The notes under the pieces: model-generated | The model's input: the letters and a program-made list of their open reading frames with translations, nothing else | Told to the model about the DNA's origin: nothing | The model's database searches: none | Translations under genes and position numbers: made by a program | In this document: positions 35,279-46,877 of the stretch, piece by piece | Position numbering within the stretch: the stretch's first letter is position 1 | Layout of the letters: the number at the start of each line of letters is the position of its first letter | From: Pithys albifrons albifrons | Taxonomy: Eukaryota > Chordata > Aves > Passeriformes > Thamnophilidae | Assembly (NCBI RefSeq): GCF_047495875.1 | Contig: NC_092497.1 | Span: 78,771,749-78,835,748, forward strand | DNA length: 64,000 nt | Direction of reading: 5' to 3'

Positions 35279-38103
35279 ACTATCAGTGTGACTGACAGAT
35301 GAAGACGTTGCCATCTGCATGGTACGGAAGTAATTGCAAAAATATTTGCAACAAAGTGAAATAAATTAAACTAAATATTCTATGGGAAGCAGATTCCCTT
35401 TTTCATTAAGACTCTGGTAATTCTTCTATTTCATTTATTCAGCAATTGATGAGCTGTCCTTTTCACCTACAAATATGCTGAGCATACTTTAGTTTGGCAA
35501 AAGACTTACAGCCAGTAATATTTATAGGTCCTCTGGACTACTCTTGCCTCTCCTGAACTGTGAGGTTAATAAAGGTAATAACCAAATGTGTTCTCCTGTT
35601 TAATCCAAACAGAAGACATTTGGGAAATCAAAAAATATAACAGTAACTTAGAGTTAAACGGATTTAAATATATCAAAATACAGTCTATTGCATAGGATGC
35701 AATAAGCATGCAGCTAATATATTACTGTAATGATTTAAGTGTTCCTGAGATGACTCCTTGAAACACAAAAAAATTCAACACAAAATAAATCCAAGAATTT
35801 GGTATTTCAGTTCTGGAACAAAACCGGAAAACTGAGGGAATGAGGTATTCAAGTGTTTTGTAGTTTTGGAAAACTTCCATTTAATTTCATTAATTAAAAA
35901 CAAAATGCTTCCTAACTGAAGAAAGATTTACCAGCATTGAACTTTGAAAAGAAATAAGGACAATCTGCAAATTTATGGTGGTTTCCAGTTTCTACACAAA
36001 TATTAAATGAATAATTTAGTAAGCATTTTTGAATGGTCAAAGACTATAGATAAATTTAATAATTTAATTAGCCCACTCTTCAGACTGAAATAATTTTACT
36101 TTATTTTCAAAACCCTATGAATATTTTCAAGACAAATCCTTGGCAAATCGTCAGAGTTAATTATTTTATCCACTTACAGTTAAGCTTTACTCTAGCTTTG
36201 CATGGTGTATCTTCCTGCCAAGATTCAGTAACTATAAATGTTTACATTTCCTACTGGATTTATCACTGATTTTTTTTCAGTTTTCTTCAATTTGTTTCGT
36301 AAAAATATTTGTAATATTGAAAAAAAAAGTCATATAATAAGCCCAAGATTTCCAGAGTTTTTAAGGCTTCTTATATAATTTTCCAAGTCATACATGACGT
36401 TTAAATTTGAGAGAAAAACAGGTGTAATGAAGATACACAAAACTATTTATTTCCAGCTTTCCCCACCCCACACTTTCTGTAACAAATAGAATTCTGAATT
36501 TAAACAGTCACCAGCAAATTTTTTCAGTAATTCAACAGCAGGTTATTGATTACAAACTTTTTAAAATAAGTGCTGTGCTACTCAACACTCTGAAATTATA
36601 GCAAACTGAGACACTTGGGGCATGGTGTCACTCATGGAAACCTAGGATTTAAAAGTCCATTCAATAATAACAATACTTACCAAAGTTATGTAAAACATCA
36701 TGTTATCAAAGAGAAAACTGACAGAATAGCACAATATCTTAAAAAGAGAAGAAACTTTAAACTATGTTTATATTCAAATAGTTGCTATGAATTTTTTCTT
36801 TAGTTAGAATATTGACCGTTATGAGAAAAATGTACTGGACAATATTCATTTCAGTTCTGTTTAGGTAGATTTCTTTATTGTTTCAGTAAGGACTACAGGA
36901 TATCAGTGGACCTGTAAATTGACATTCAGTTGACAAGAACATCTGAATTTTATGACATCCACCTCAAAGAAAGTTCTGCTGTAGGAAAAGAAAATAAAGT
37001 TACTTGTCTTTTGTGATGTGACTGGATATTTTCTAGTTTGCATTTCAAAATAGGAAAATAAGTTCAAATGAGGAAGAAAGCATAAGATAGATTTGAGTTT
37101 ATAGGTTGAACTAACCTCCTTACATATATCCTACACCAACAGTGATAAATAGGGCTCTACATACCCCTATCCTTCTCAGAAAATACACACCTGACCGAAA
37201 TCTAGGAATGTTTGATCAGGCTATGGATCAGCAGGAACAAAAGAAGAGCAAGGCATGTGTACTTGGCATACCTGAAAAATTCCAGTTTAACAAAAATTTT
37301 CTTCCCCAAAACATATAAAGGGAAACCAGCATTGACCACTCACTTCCCTTGTTCGCTTTCATCAGGCTTTTGGATTGTCTTGCCCTAGCTGCAAGTTTAT
37401 CTTCCTCATGAAAATGAACGTTTGGAGGCTGTTCACAAAGACAACAGATCCTCTTGATCACTGCCTTTTGTGGAATAAAGAAGGAAATTTCCCCATTACA
37501 ACAACTATAAAAGACTAGTGACTATTTTCCCACTGTCATGAATCCTGGGATTGTAGTGTTTTTAAAAAACATATGTAAATTTAACTTCCAATGCTTTTGG
37601 TATATATCAGCTCATTATGGTTTATGACTGAGTTCATTATGGTTTTTTACTCAGAAACCTGAGTCTAAGGAGAAAATGAACATGTACTTCCACCTCTAGT
37701 CACTGTTTCAGTCACTATCAGAGAGAAAGAAATATTTTAGTGCCCAAACACTAGGCCCTGTATTTGATTTTAGATGGCATTTGTACAAACCAAAGATGAG
37801 AGTGATTATTTGTAGTCTATCACTGATCTCTGATGATAGTTAGCTACACAGTAGCTTACACATGACAGACTATTAGCATACAGCTACATATTTTTAAGGC
37901 AACACACTTTTGTAGAGATAGCAGCTTCACTATTAGATAGCAGTTGCATAAAAGGAAGCATTTTCTAGAAAATAATTCTAAGACATTTGTGTAATGAGAA
38001 AAGCAGAAAGCAATTCAAAGTATTCTGCAAAGCAGTGTAGAGTTGCGAAGTAAAGGAAATAGATTATCAAACTGAATAGTTGGCTAATTTCCTTATGTTG
38101 TGG
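35279..38103. other. No recognisable gene or repeat
   Basis: About 2.8 kb of AT-rich DNA. Only short frames; no motif, RNA gene or LTR end seen. Confidence 0.55.
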
Positions 38104-38111
38104 TAATAATC
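38104..38111. repeat. Target-site duplication of SINE copy 3 (left)
   Basis: TAATAATC, identical to 38430-38437. The tail of the SINE is itself ATA-rich, so the exact length of the duplication is uncertain. Confidence 0.6.
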
Positions 38112-38429
38112 TGGGCAGTTAAATGCCTCCCTGACATCTGACCCTGTCAGATCTTGGAAGCTAAGAAGGGTCAGGCCCAGTTAGTACCTGGATGGGAGAC
38201 CTTCTGGGAATGCCGGGAGCTGTAGGTTCTAGTTCTGAGGACTTCACTGTCACTGTCCAAGCTCGCTCGGTTGTGGTAGTTGAACTCTGAGGAGTTAAAG
38301 GGTGGGGTCAGTTCTGTGCACGCTGAGCCTCACCTAAAACATCCACTGCACAGGCTGGAAGGGCACACCCACAGGGATAGAGCCCTTCCCAAAATCTTTG
38401 TTCGCAAAGCCTGGCCGTACATACAATAA
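38112..38429 (+). mobile_element. 5S rRNA-headed SINE with RTE-type tail, copy 3
   Basis: The head (38113-38230) is the closest to 5S rRNA: CCTGACATCTGACCCTGTCA, AGATCTTGGAAGCTAAGAAG, GTCAGGCCCAGTTAGTACCT, GGATGGGAGACCTTCTGGGA and GAGCTGTAGGTTC. Box A, the intermediate element and box C are all recognisable, so it had a complete internal pol III promoter. The linker (GAGGACTTCACTGTCACTGT) leads to the LINE-5'-like body from about 38272 (GGAGTTAAAGGGTGGGGTCA, CCTCACCTAAAACATCCACT). The LINE-3'-like tail (AGCCCTTCCCAAAATCTTTG, TTCGCAAAGCCTGGCC) follows. It ends in a short ATACAATAA-type run. An 8 bp repeat TAATAATC flanks it (38104-38111 and 38430-38437). Confidence 0.93.
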
Positions 38430-38437
38430 TAATAATC
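38430..38437. repeat. Target-site duplication of SINE copy 3 (right)
   Basis: TAATAATC, the partner of 38104-38111. Confidence 0.6.
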
Positions 38438-38990
38438 AGGAAACCAATTTGTGTTGTCTTCAAAAACAATAGCATTTTGTTCCATAAAATCAAAAGACAA
38501 TCATTGTAATATATCCAATAGGCCTTTTTTCAATTTTTGGTCTCTTTCAGGGTGTTCTTTCCTTTAGAATTTATTGTTCCAACAGTTGGGCAAAATGACC
38601 ATTAAATTAATTGGGCAAATTGAATTAAGTAAAAGACATGTCTGAAAATTTCAAAGTCAGAATTAAAATTTTTTTGACAATTGTAATATGATTATTTCAC
38701 TAACATCAACAAACCTGCTATAAAATTATTATTAGGAATGTATCGCCAAGTATTGAGAATTATGAATTGTTGAATTAAGATATTGAGAAAACCTTTAATT
38801 GCCTACCTTGTGTGTTCATTGTAACAGAGTTTTTAATTGCATAATCAGGCATTATTTTCTCCCTGAGGATAACTGGCTCACTCTGTGCACAGAAGGGACT
38901 ATGCTTACTTGAAGACCAGCTATTCAGAATCCTTTATTTTAAAACATTTAGTGAATGACCTCATGGTATATTTACAATACAATATTCAAG
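38438..38990. other. No recognisable gene or repeat
   Basis: AT-rich spacer between the SINE and the next LTR. Confidence 0.55.
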
Positions 38991-39580
38991 TGCAATAGTT
39001 TGAGCTGGCAAAATGCCAACTGCCTGGTACCCAGTCATAAAGTCCACTCCCAGAGCAGGAGAGTGAGGGAAAACAGCAGAAACGAGGCTTTAGACACAGT
39101 GAGGTTTTTATATTTATACAGAGAAGAGGAGAGCTTAACACAGAATATGAAATAGCACATAGTGACAGAAAACAACAACAGGCTCACCGAGGTCGCCCCA
39201 GCTAACAGGTGAAACTCCAAACCAACCAAACCCCCTCCCCAGAGGAAACCTCCCAGCAAGAGGGAAAGAGGAATTAACCGGAATGTGCTCACGTCCCCGG
39301 CTAAACAGACGTGCGGACCGGCAGGAGGGCCTGATATCAGCAGTCAGGGAGCGGGAACCGTCCTGGTCAGAAGCATGGACCGAAGAGAGCAGAGACTCCT
39401 CCCACCTTGCTTGTTATACTCCCTGACACTTCCTGATGATGTCAGATGATATGAAATACCTCTATGGCTGCTTAAGTCAGATGATACCTGTCCCCTCTAA
39501 TCTGTGTCACAACCTTTGAGGCCTGCTAAAAACTGAGGCCTAAATGGGGACCTATGCTGACTAAAGCCAAAACTACTACA
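38991..39580 (-). mobile_element. Solo LTR (same broad group as 42753-43342)
   Basis: Read in reverse, it starts TGTAGTAGTTTTGGCTTTAG and ends ...GGCAGTTGGCATTTTGCCAG, CTCAAACTATTGCA. CATATCATCTGACATCATCA in the minus strand matches CATATCATCTGACGTCACAG in the 42753 LTR. GC-rich central part with CpG sites. No matching 5 bp duplication was found (TCAAG against CTCTG), so one flank may have been altered. Confidence 0.75.
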
Positions 39581-41834
39581 CTCTGCTAAGGAAATGATTA
39601 CCTCTCTCATCATCTTTCCTGGTATTAAAGTTAATATACTATCTGAAAGAAGAAATAAATGCTTTATATAATAATTTGAAACAGATTTATTCTGAAAGTC
39701 TATGAATTTAAACATTAAAAGAAGGCCACAACTACCTGACTTCATTTTTCAGTGTAGGAAGAGAGAAATGCCATGCATTGAGCTAGCATTTTCTTATATT
39801 TTCATTTCATGATAGGTTCACGTCTGGTTTAACAAACAGACAGACAGACTGCATTACTCATAAATCTCAGAAGAGAGATTTGGGTCCTGGAATAACCCCT
39901 ATTTTTATCTTTTCTCTGATTAAATACAGTCTGGTTAACAAAAATATATTCAACCTGGAGGGTAAGGATACATTTTTTACCACATAGAAAATTGATCAAG
40001 CTTTTTATATTTATTAAGAACTGTTCCGATAGAAATACAGAATGATAATTAATCTATAGGTAGCTTTTCAGTATATTTTTCTCTCAAGTATGAACAACAC
40101 ATCAAAGGGCTATGACTAGAACAGAACATATAGTGATTAATTCACAACATACATTTCAGAGTCTTGGCCAGTTAACAACAACTTTTTACATGAAATTAGT
40201 ATATCACAGATTTTTTTTTCTTTTTTAATATAAACAGCTGCATTGTTTTCTGTTAGACATGATTTTCCCTGTACAAGCAACAGGAAAACATGTGCATCAC
40301 CACCACCACCCCTTTAAAAATACAAAACCTATAAAAGTAAAGAAAATAAAAAATATTTCCCTGTTTCATGAAAAAAAAAGCGAAAAATTGTATAATGCCT
40401 TTTCAAGAAATCTTGCTCTATATCTTACATGATTCTGGGTTATGACATGTGTTTGTCCCAGAATAATGTCATGTCAATCAAAAGTATCCTTGAGGAAAAT
40501 TACTTTCTCAGTATTACTGGTTAACTGGCTTTTTGTGAGCTACAGATTGTTCCCAGCTCTCTGCTGACTAGAGAGCAAATTCTTTTTATGTGATAATTGA
40601 GGTCCACTACATTCCCTGGTGATGTTTGATAAATAAAACCTGCTGGTTCTGTGGGTTGTTTAGACCAAGGTGGTCTTCAGAAAAAACAAGATCTCAGTCA
40701 GTCATGAATTGCCATATGTGTAATGACTTCTTTTTCAAAATTGTCCTTTTATTCCTCTCAAGGACTCAATCAGAAGGTTAAAAATCACCGTAACAAATGA
40801 TTCTTTAAAGGTTTATTGTTGTATCAGACAATTTTCAGTTTCACAACAAGAGCACACTGAAACTTTTGCTGAATAACCAGGATATTCACTTTTTACAAAT
40901 CCTCGTTTTAACAGGTCTGATGAAAGAATCTGCAGTACTCAAGGGATTTGAAGAAGGGGATGAACTGTATAATATATTTTCATATAAGAGGTAGAAAACT
41001 CTAACACCTTATTTAATGGGAAATAAATTTCTCTTGATGAAATTTTTAAATGCAAATGAAGATCCTTCTGACAACAAATCTGGATACGTACAGTTTGTGT
41101 GGTATTATCCTAAAGGACACTTCCTCAAAGTAGAGAAAAAATTGTAAAGGAGAGAAAATTATTCGAGTCCTATGATCATTCCTAAATGTTGCTATTTGCT
41201 CTAAATTGGTAGGCAGGGGCTTTCTTTGCTGCTTTATGGTTTTCTAATACTATATGAAAAAGCACAGATGTAAATTCATGAGAACTCAGTGAGAACTCAG
41301 AAGCTAACAGTTCCTATGAAACATCAGAATGTGGGAAAATATTAAAGACACTGAACTAACCAATTTCAAACCTTAAATGTTTCAACAACAGTATGTTTCC
41401 CCTTTAATCATGTAAGTTTAAAAAATAAATAAAATAATTCACTTACTTCTTCTATCATCTCATCCAAAAAATAATCTTATTTGAAGTGAAGTTCTGTGTT
41501 TATTAAATTTGGTCAAATTGGATGAACTGTTTATTTACCTACCATTAATATACAGACCATCTCTCTTTTTTGTCCTCTTTCCATAACTGTACACATCATG
41601 AGTCACTGCATAGGAAGGAGTAGAGATAGAATCATGGACAAAAATAAGTCTTTCATTGTCTTTAATCATAAAGTAATCACTGTGAAATCCTTGTACATAA
41701 TAATGTGAGATTAAGAAATGCTGTCTTCTACTTCAAATGGCAAATTCATTGAAAACTTTGGATGAAATGGGATTAGTAACATATTGTTTCTTTCTTTCTT
41801 TAGAATGCTACCATTAGACACCAACTCAGACATT
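39581..41834. other. No recognisable gene or repeat
   Basis: AT-rich, with a small (CACCAC)n patch near 40298-40311 and several A-runs. No motif-bearing frame. Confidence 0.55.
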
Positions 41835-42170
41835 ATGGAGTCAGAACCACCTTGGGAGGGGTGGGGGGTGTGTATGTGAGGGGGGTAGGGATGAGTCAAA
41901 GTTCACGGAGCAGGGGCGTCATCATCCAACATGACAGCCCCTGGAGCCCACACCACATGAGGACGCGCTGGAGCAGCTGCAATTCACAAACAGCTCAGGA
42001 AAACTATAACACCCCACAGCTCCTGGAGCCCCTGACCCAGCTGGGATTGGCAGGGACAGTGAGAACATGGCCCCTCACCCTGGCCTGGGACCCCAGAGTG
42101 CCCAAGGGGTCAGAGACCTCACCTGGGGGGTTTGGTCATAGAGACCAGAGCAAATAAAGAGGTCTCCATC
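41835..42170 (+). other. GC-rich block of unknown origin with a polyadenylation signal
   Basis: A sharply GC-rich stretch in AT-rich surroundings. It opens with a G-rich run (GGGAGGGGTGGGGGGTGTGT), continues with C-rich sequence (CTCCTGGAGCCCCTGACCCA) and contains AATAAA at 42153-42158. It is followed by a pyrimidine-rich tract and TTCCTCTTACAGGTAACC (near 42296-42313), which resembles a splice acceptor. A 101-codon frame (41852-42157) lies inside but shows no known domain. It could be an LTR fragment, another repeat or a terminal exon. I cannot decide. Confidence 0.35.
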
Positions 42171-42747
42171 TTGCCCTGGCCTGTTCTCTCCTAAACCAAG
42201 AACATGTGACCTTCCCAGTGATAACTAAATTTTTTCTCTCTTCTCTGCCTCTGTTTATTCCTTCTTCTCTTAATCTCTCTTTCTTTATTCTTTTCTTCCT
42301 CTTACAGGTAACCTAAACACCTATTTTTTGTACCTCACTGAAGTTATTTGGAGTTTGTTTTTGCTGGGTATAACAAAAGTTCCTTACTGCAGCAATGCTT
42401 ATTAGTTCTGGTAATCTGTTGTAATGCTTTTGTGACGTTTCATGTTATCTCTGTAAAAGCCTTTTTGCCAAAATACTTATATTCTCACACATGCACTTAG
42501 ATATTAACTTTCACATATGTGTACCTAATGAATAATAATTCATTAGAGATTTCTTCTCCTCTGTCGACTTCAATCCAATTCTAGTAACGTTCAGTGTGGG
42601 ACTTCTTTTACTCACCAATCACTGACAATGACTTAGGTACCCAGTACAAAAAAGAAATTGACATACAGTGACAAGTCCAGTGCGGGACCACAAAGGTAAT
42701 TACATGGCTCAAACATATGGCGTATGTTTGTTTGTTTGTTTACCTAG

Positions 42748-43347
42748 GGCAGTGAGGTAGTTTGGGCTTTAGTTTTAGCTAGGCCTCAGTTTAGTAGACC
42801 CTGAAAATGCTACGTAGAATAGAGGGGACAAGCATTACATGACTTAAGCAACCAAAGAGATATTTCATATCATCTGACGTCACAGCAGCCATAGAAACAG
42901 GTGTAGAAGGGGCCTCAGTCCATCCCCTACATGGTTGACAATGAATGAACATGTTATCACCATGCTGGTAGCTTTAGGCCTTGCCATCATTTCACAGCTG
43001 TTTGGAAGGGGAAGTACACATTTTTTTTTGTTATTGTTTTTCTTCTCTCTTGCTGGATGTCCTTTGCAGGGAGTCTGTTGGAGTGTTTTTGTGGCCTGGG
43101 TGTTTGGAATCTGTTGTTGGGTTGACAACTCTATGGTTGTTGTTTTTTCCATATTTGTATATATATGTGTTATTCTGTTTTTATTTATCTCTCTTTTGTA
43201 TAAACATAAGAAGCTTGCCATTTTGGGCTTTGGTTTTTTTCTCCTTCTTTGTTTCTTTTTTCCCCCTCCCTCCATTTCCCTAGGTGGGGGGACTCTGACA
43301 GACTATTGGGCAGCTGTCATTTTGCTAAACTAAACCAAAACAGGCAA
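42748..43347 (+). mobile_element. Solo LTR with near-perfect 5 bp duplications
   Basis: The LTR is 42753-43342: it starts TGAGGTAGTTTGGGCTTTAG and ends GCTAAACTAAACCAAAACA, flanked by GGCAG (42748-42752) and GGCAA (43343-43347). The middle has the same order of blocks as the 34700 and 52324 LTRs, with T-rich R/U5-like sequence. A 132-codon frame at 42935-43333 is a by-product of the LTR and not a gene. No proviral interior. Confidence 0.8.
42875..42882. promoter_or_regulatory. Perfect palindromic CRE in the LTR
   Basis: TGACGTCA, the consensus cAMP-response element bound by CREB/ATF factors, lies in the U3 part. Related LTRs here carry TGACATCA at the same relative place (34832-34839 and 52461-52468), as expected after CpG decay. 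Confidence 0.55.
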
Positions 43348-46300
43348 TTATATTCTAGCTGTTCAATTAGACCAGAAAACCAGAAAGGTCAAGTATTCAC
43401 ATACACAAAGCATCTGCAAAGCAAAAGCATGGCAGAACCATAATATGACTTTCCCCTTGCTGCAGAAATCTGAATAATTGTAGTTTTGTTGGATCTTTTA
43501 GGTGTGTTTCCCATGCATTTATGAGACACCATATTCATTATCTTACATTGAGTAACCAGACATAATTTTTTCAGAGTTTTTGCAGACATTTTGAAATTTT
43601 GGAACCATATTCAGTCTAGAAAAAGCCAGTTGAGTAAAATTACAACCAAACTATGCAGATAAAGGTATAGTTTCTGCTTCTGAAGTATACAGGTTTTACA
43701 GAATGCTCCCTTGTCTGATATTGCAGTTAAATTTGAGGTTTCATTGCAGATTTTCCAATTTATTTTTTATTCTTTAAAGTTAACAATATTTGTGAGATCT
43801 TATGTTTCTAAGTGCTCAATAATAAAAAATTATCCCAAAGGTATTAATAGGAAGGATAGTAATTTAGAAAACTTAGATATTTACTGACCATTTAAGAAGA
43901 TAAAACATGAACTTAATTTCCAATTCTACGCAAAAAATAGGGCACTCATGCCCACAAGATTTGCTTTTACACAAGTTTGTCAAGTATTTCCCAAAAAGAA
44001 AAGAAAAAACAAACAACAATGTCAACAAAAGAAGAGATTTCATCTGTTTCTATGTATATTTCTTGGAAGTGGACTGATTTCAGCCTGTTAGAACTCCTAT
44101 AAAACAAAGAGCTTAAATGACAGAAATATGTAACATCTTTGTAATGAATTTCCCTGCTGTAATACTTAAATTATGTAGAAATGTTATTTAACAATTTCTC
44201 TCATTATGCACTGTAACAGCTGCCTTCCAGGCAAAGAATACTACTTATATATATTAAAATGCATTAAGAATACTGGAGAATATCAACATTAATAAGAAGG
44301 AATGAAAAAAACTGAGATGTGAGAGGTGAAATGGGTCCACGGCTTTTGAAGTGAAGTGTTTGCTGGTGCAATCAAATTTTATAAATATGATGACACTAAT
44401 AGAAACAGTTAAATTAACTGCATCACTGAAAATCTTCCATCACCTAGTAATCACACAGGACTTTGGTCCTGATCCAAGTTTCTTTATCTAAAGCTAGTTC
44501 ATCTATTATTATTTGCACTACCTAATATTCAGAGATCCCATTCAATTTACAATGTCAGTAGCCATGAACAGTGAAAAGGGTATTATCCTTTCATCAAAGA
44601 GTTTAAGAAACAACAAACAATGGCATGACAATGAGAAATATATGGAAAAATATAAAGCATATAGACCCAGTGATTACATGGCAATGGAGTGTAAAAGGAT
44701 GTAGGTGTAAATCTAGCATAATTTTTTAGTCCCAAGAGCTAAAGCCAAATAATGTATGATAACAAAACCTTCATAGTCATCTATATGTGATAATCAGAAT
44801 TGGTGGTTATTAGTCCATCAAAGAACTGACTGCATATATATTTGTCATTTGTGTGCTATTTATAGCCATGTGATATTGTGCAGATGTGTCTGATTTTTTC
44901 TCTTCATATAAGTTCAGTTACTTCACTTTTATGAACATTCATCCAGTACCATTTTCAGTATGGAAGAGGTATAAAAATTTTCAAATTAGTATACCACTAC
45001 AAATGGAAGAATGTAGCAAAGGAGCAGGATCAATACATTAAAAAGCCATTAAAAATATTTATGAAGGTGTATTTTTTCTATGAAATTCACAGCACAAATA
45101 GCACACTGGTTTTACTCTCAGTAGTTTTAGTGACCTGTATTAGTTTGTTTAGACTTTGCAGAAGATGAAAAGGAAGTGCCCTGGCTCCATTGTCAATTGA
45201 GCTGATGGGGTGATTGGGAGTCCACAGTCTTGGGGTTGCACATGTGCCCAGGCTTCTTGCGGATAACTTTTAACAGATAAGTTTTCCCTGCCCTGGACAA
45301 AAGTTTCTCACTTTCTGTGCAAATTCATTTACATGTGCAGTCCATTCTTCTAGACCTTTCTGGAAATGGGTTGGAGGGCTTCAGGGTCTTTGATGGTCTT
45401 GATGCTTACCTACAGTCCATGCCCACTTGTGACTTCATTCCTGCACTTGCACTGTACTGTGTTAGGCTTATCTTGTCCTGGAAAATAGTTGGACTACCTC
45501 TGTACAGCTTCCTTCTCCAGCCACGCCCTGTAAATTCTCAGTGTTTTATTATCAACAATCCTTGGCTTTTTTTAACAACAATCCTTAGTAGGCTCCACAG
45601 ACTTTCAGATACTGGTGTTTAAGACATGATATACGTTAGCCCTCTTATCTTCTAGGCTTCTACAGAAGGCAAGTCAAAAGCTTGGAATTCAGTGAGACTT
45701 TGTGGAGGAAGAAGCAGGAAGGTGATAACTCTCATCACGTTAATTCTTTTGCATGTCTTAGATTTTCATGATTAACCAAACAACTGAGGTCATGCAAGAA
45801 GTCAAGAAGGGATAGGACGACATGGAATTTACTGACCACAGGCAATTTGGTTTTGTACAATGTTTTTCTGCTGGGTTGTCCTATCTTGATGTCAGGTGGA
45901 AACCATTAGGTTTCCATAATAGTACATAACTGGTGGCATATCTTTTCTACAGGGAAGATCCATTATTCAATTTTATTAAGTTCTACAATCAAGGGGGCAG
46001 GCTGGAGTTCTACAGCCTTCATGATTTTTTTGTGAATACTGGTGATGTTAATGATACAGCTGCTACTACTGCTATGTAGGTGTTTTTGAAGGGGAAAAGG
46101 TAAGATATGGAAGGATAAGTAGAAAGTTATGTATACAAACACACACACAAAAGAATCAGACATATTCACAGTTCCTGACAGAACTTCATCTCAGCTGCCA
46201 TAACTCCCTGCATCATTAAGTGCTCTCAATTTTGTAGTTGAAGCAGTTTGCAGAGAGAAATATTACAAAAGGCAACGGTTGTGAGAGACTCAGAGAGATT

Positions 46301-46858
46301 TGGTATAGCAAAATATAAAATGGATGTAAATGAATATTTAATTGTGTGCATGATTGCGATATTAAAAATAAATTCTACAACAGGCACATTGTATTATTCT
46401 ATGAGATCAATGAAACTTTGTGCATCTTAATAATATCAGATGAACTTTATTAATTTTGATTTTACTAAGGAATTCAGTTAATTTTATGCCTACTTTTTTC
46501 TCTAGGTATACATCTATACCACTCTTTTTCTCATTCTTAGTTAAATCAGACCTGGTCAAATTTAAGTATAAACTAAAGCACTGTAGATTGTCCATTTGCA
46601 CTTCTTTCTTTCACACCTGAGGCAAGTCACTCATAAAGAAAGGATGGGAAATGCTTATATCCAGTCTTGATAATCACGCAAGTTGATCTGTGTAATGATG
46701 GTCAACCAGTCGTTTGCCCTTTTATAGTAAACCCTGATGTAAAACAAAATCTTTAATTTAAATTCACTGAGATGGAGGAGAAAGTCTAAACTGAAATATT
46801 AATTAAGAAGACACCATTAAGCAAAATTGCTCATATTTTCTGTTTTTAAATATAAATG
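43348..46858. other. No recognisable gene or repeat
   Basis: AT-rich. A less AT-rich patch at 45170-45620 holds a 101-codon frame without motifs. Nothing was assigned. Confidence 0.55.
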
Positions 46859-46859
46859 C

Positions 46860-46877
46860 GGGGGGGGGGGGGAGGGG
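46860..46877. repeat. Poly-G run
   Basis: Thirteen G followed by A and four more G. Could form a G-quadruplex and is a likely length-variable or error-prone site. Confidence 0.85.

Noticed and set aside
42935..43333. A 132-codon hydrophobic protein
   Set aside because: Lies completely inside an LTR whose T-rich sequence gives Phe/Leu-rich frames; overlapping frames in all phases look similar.
45170..45622. Possible LTR or exon in a GC-richer patch
   Set aside because: No TG...CA ends, no duplications, no recognisable motif in the 101-codon frame.
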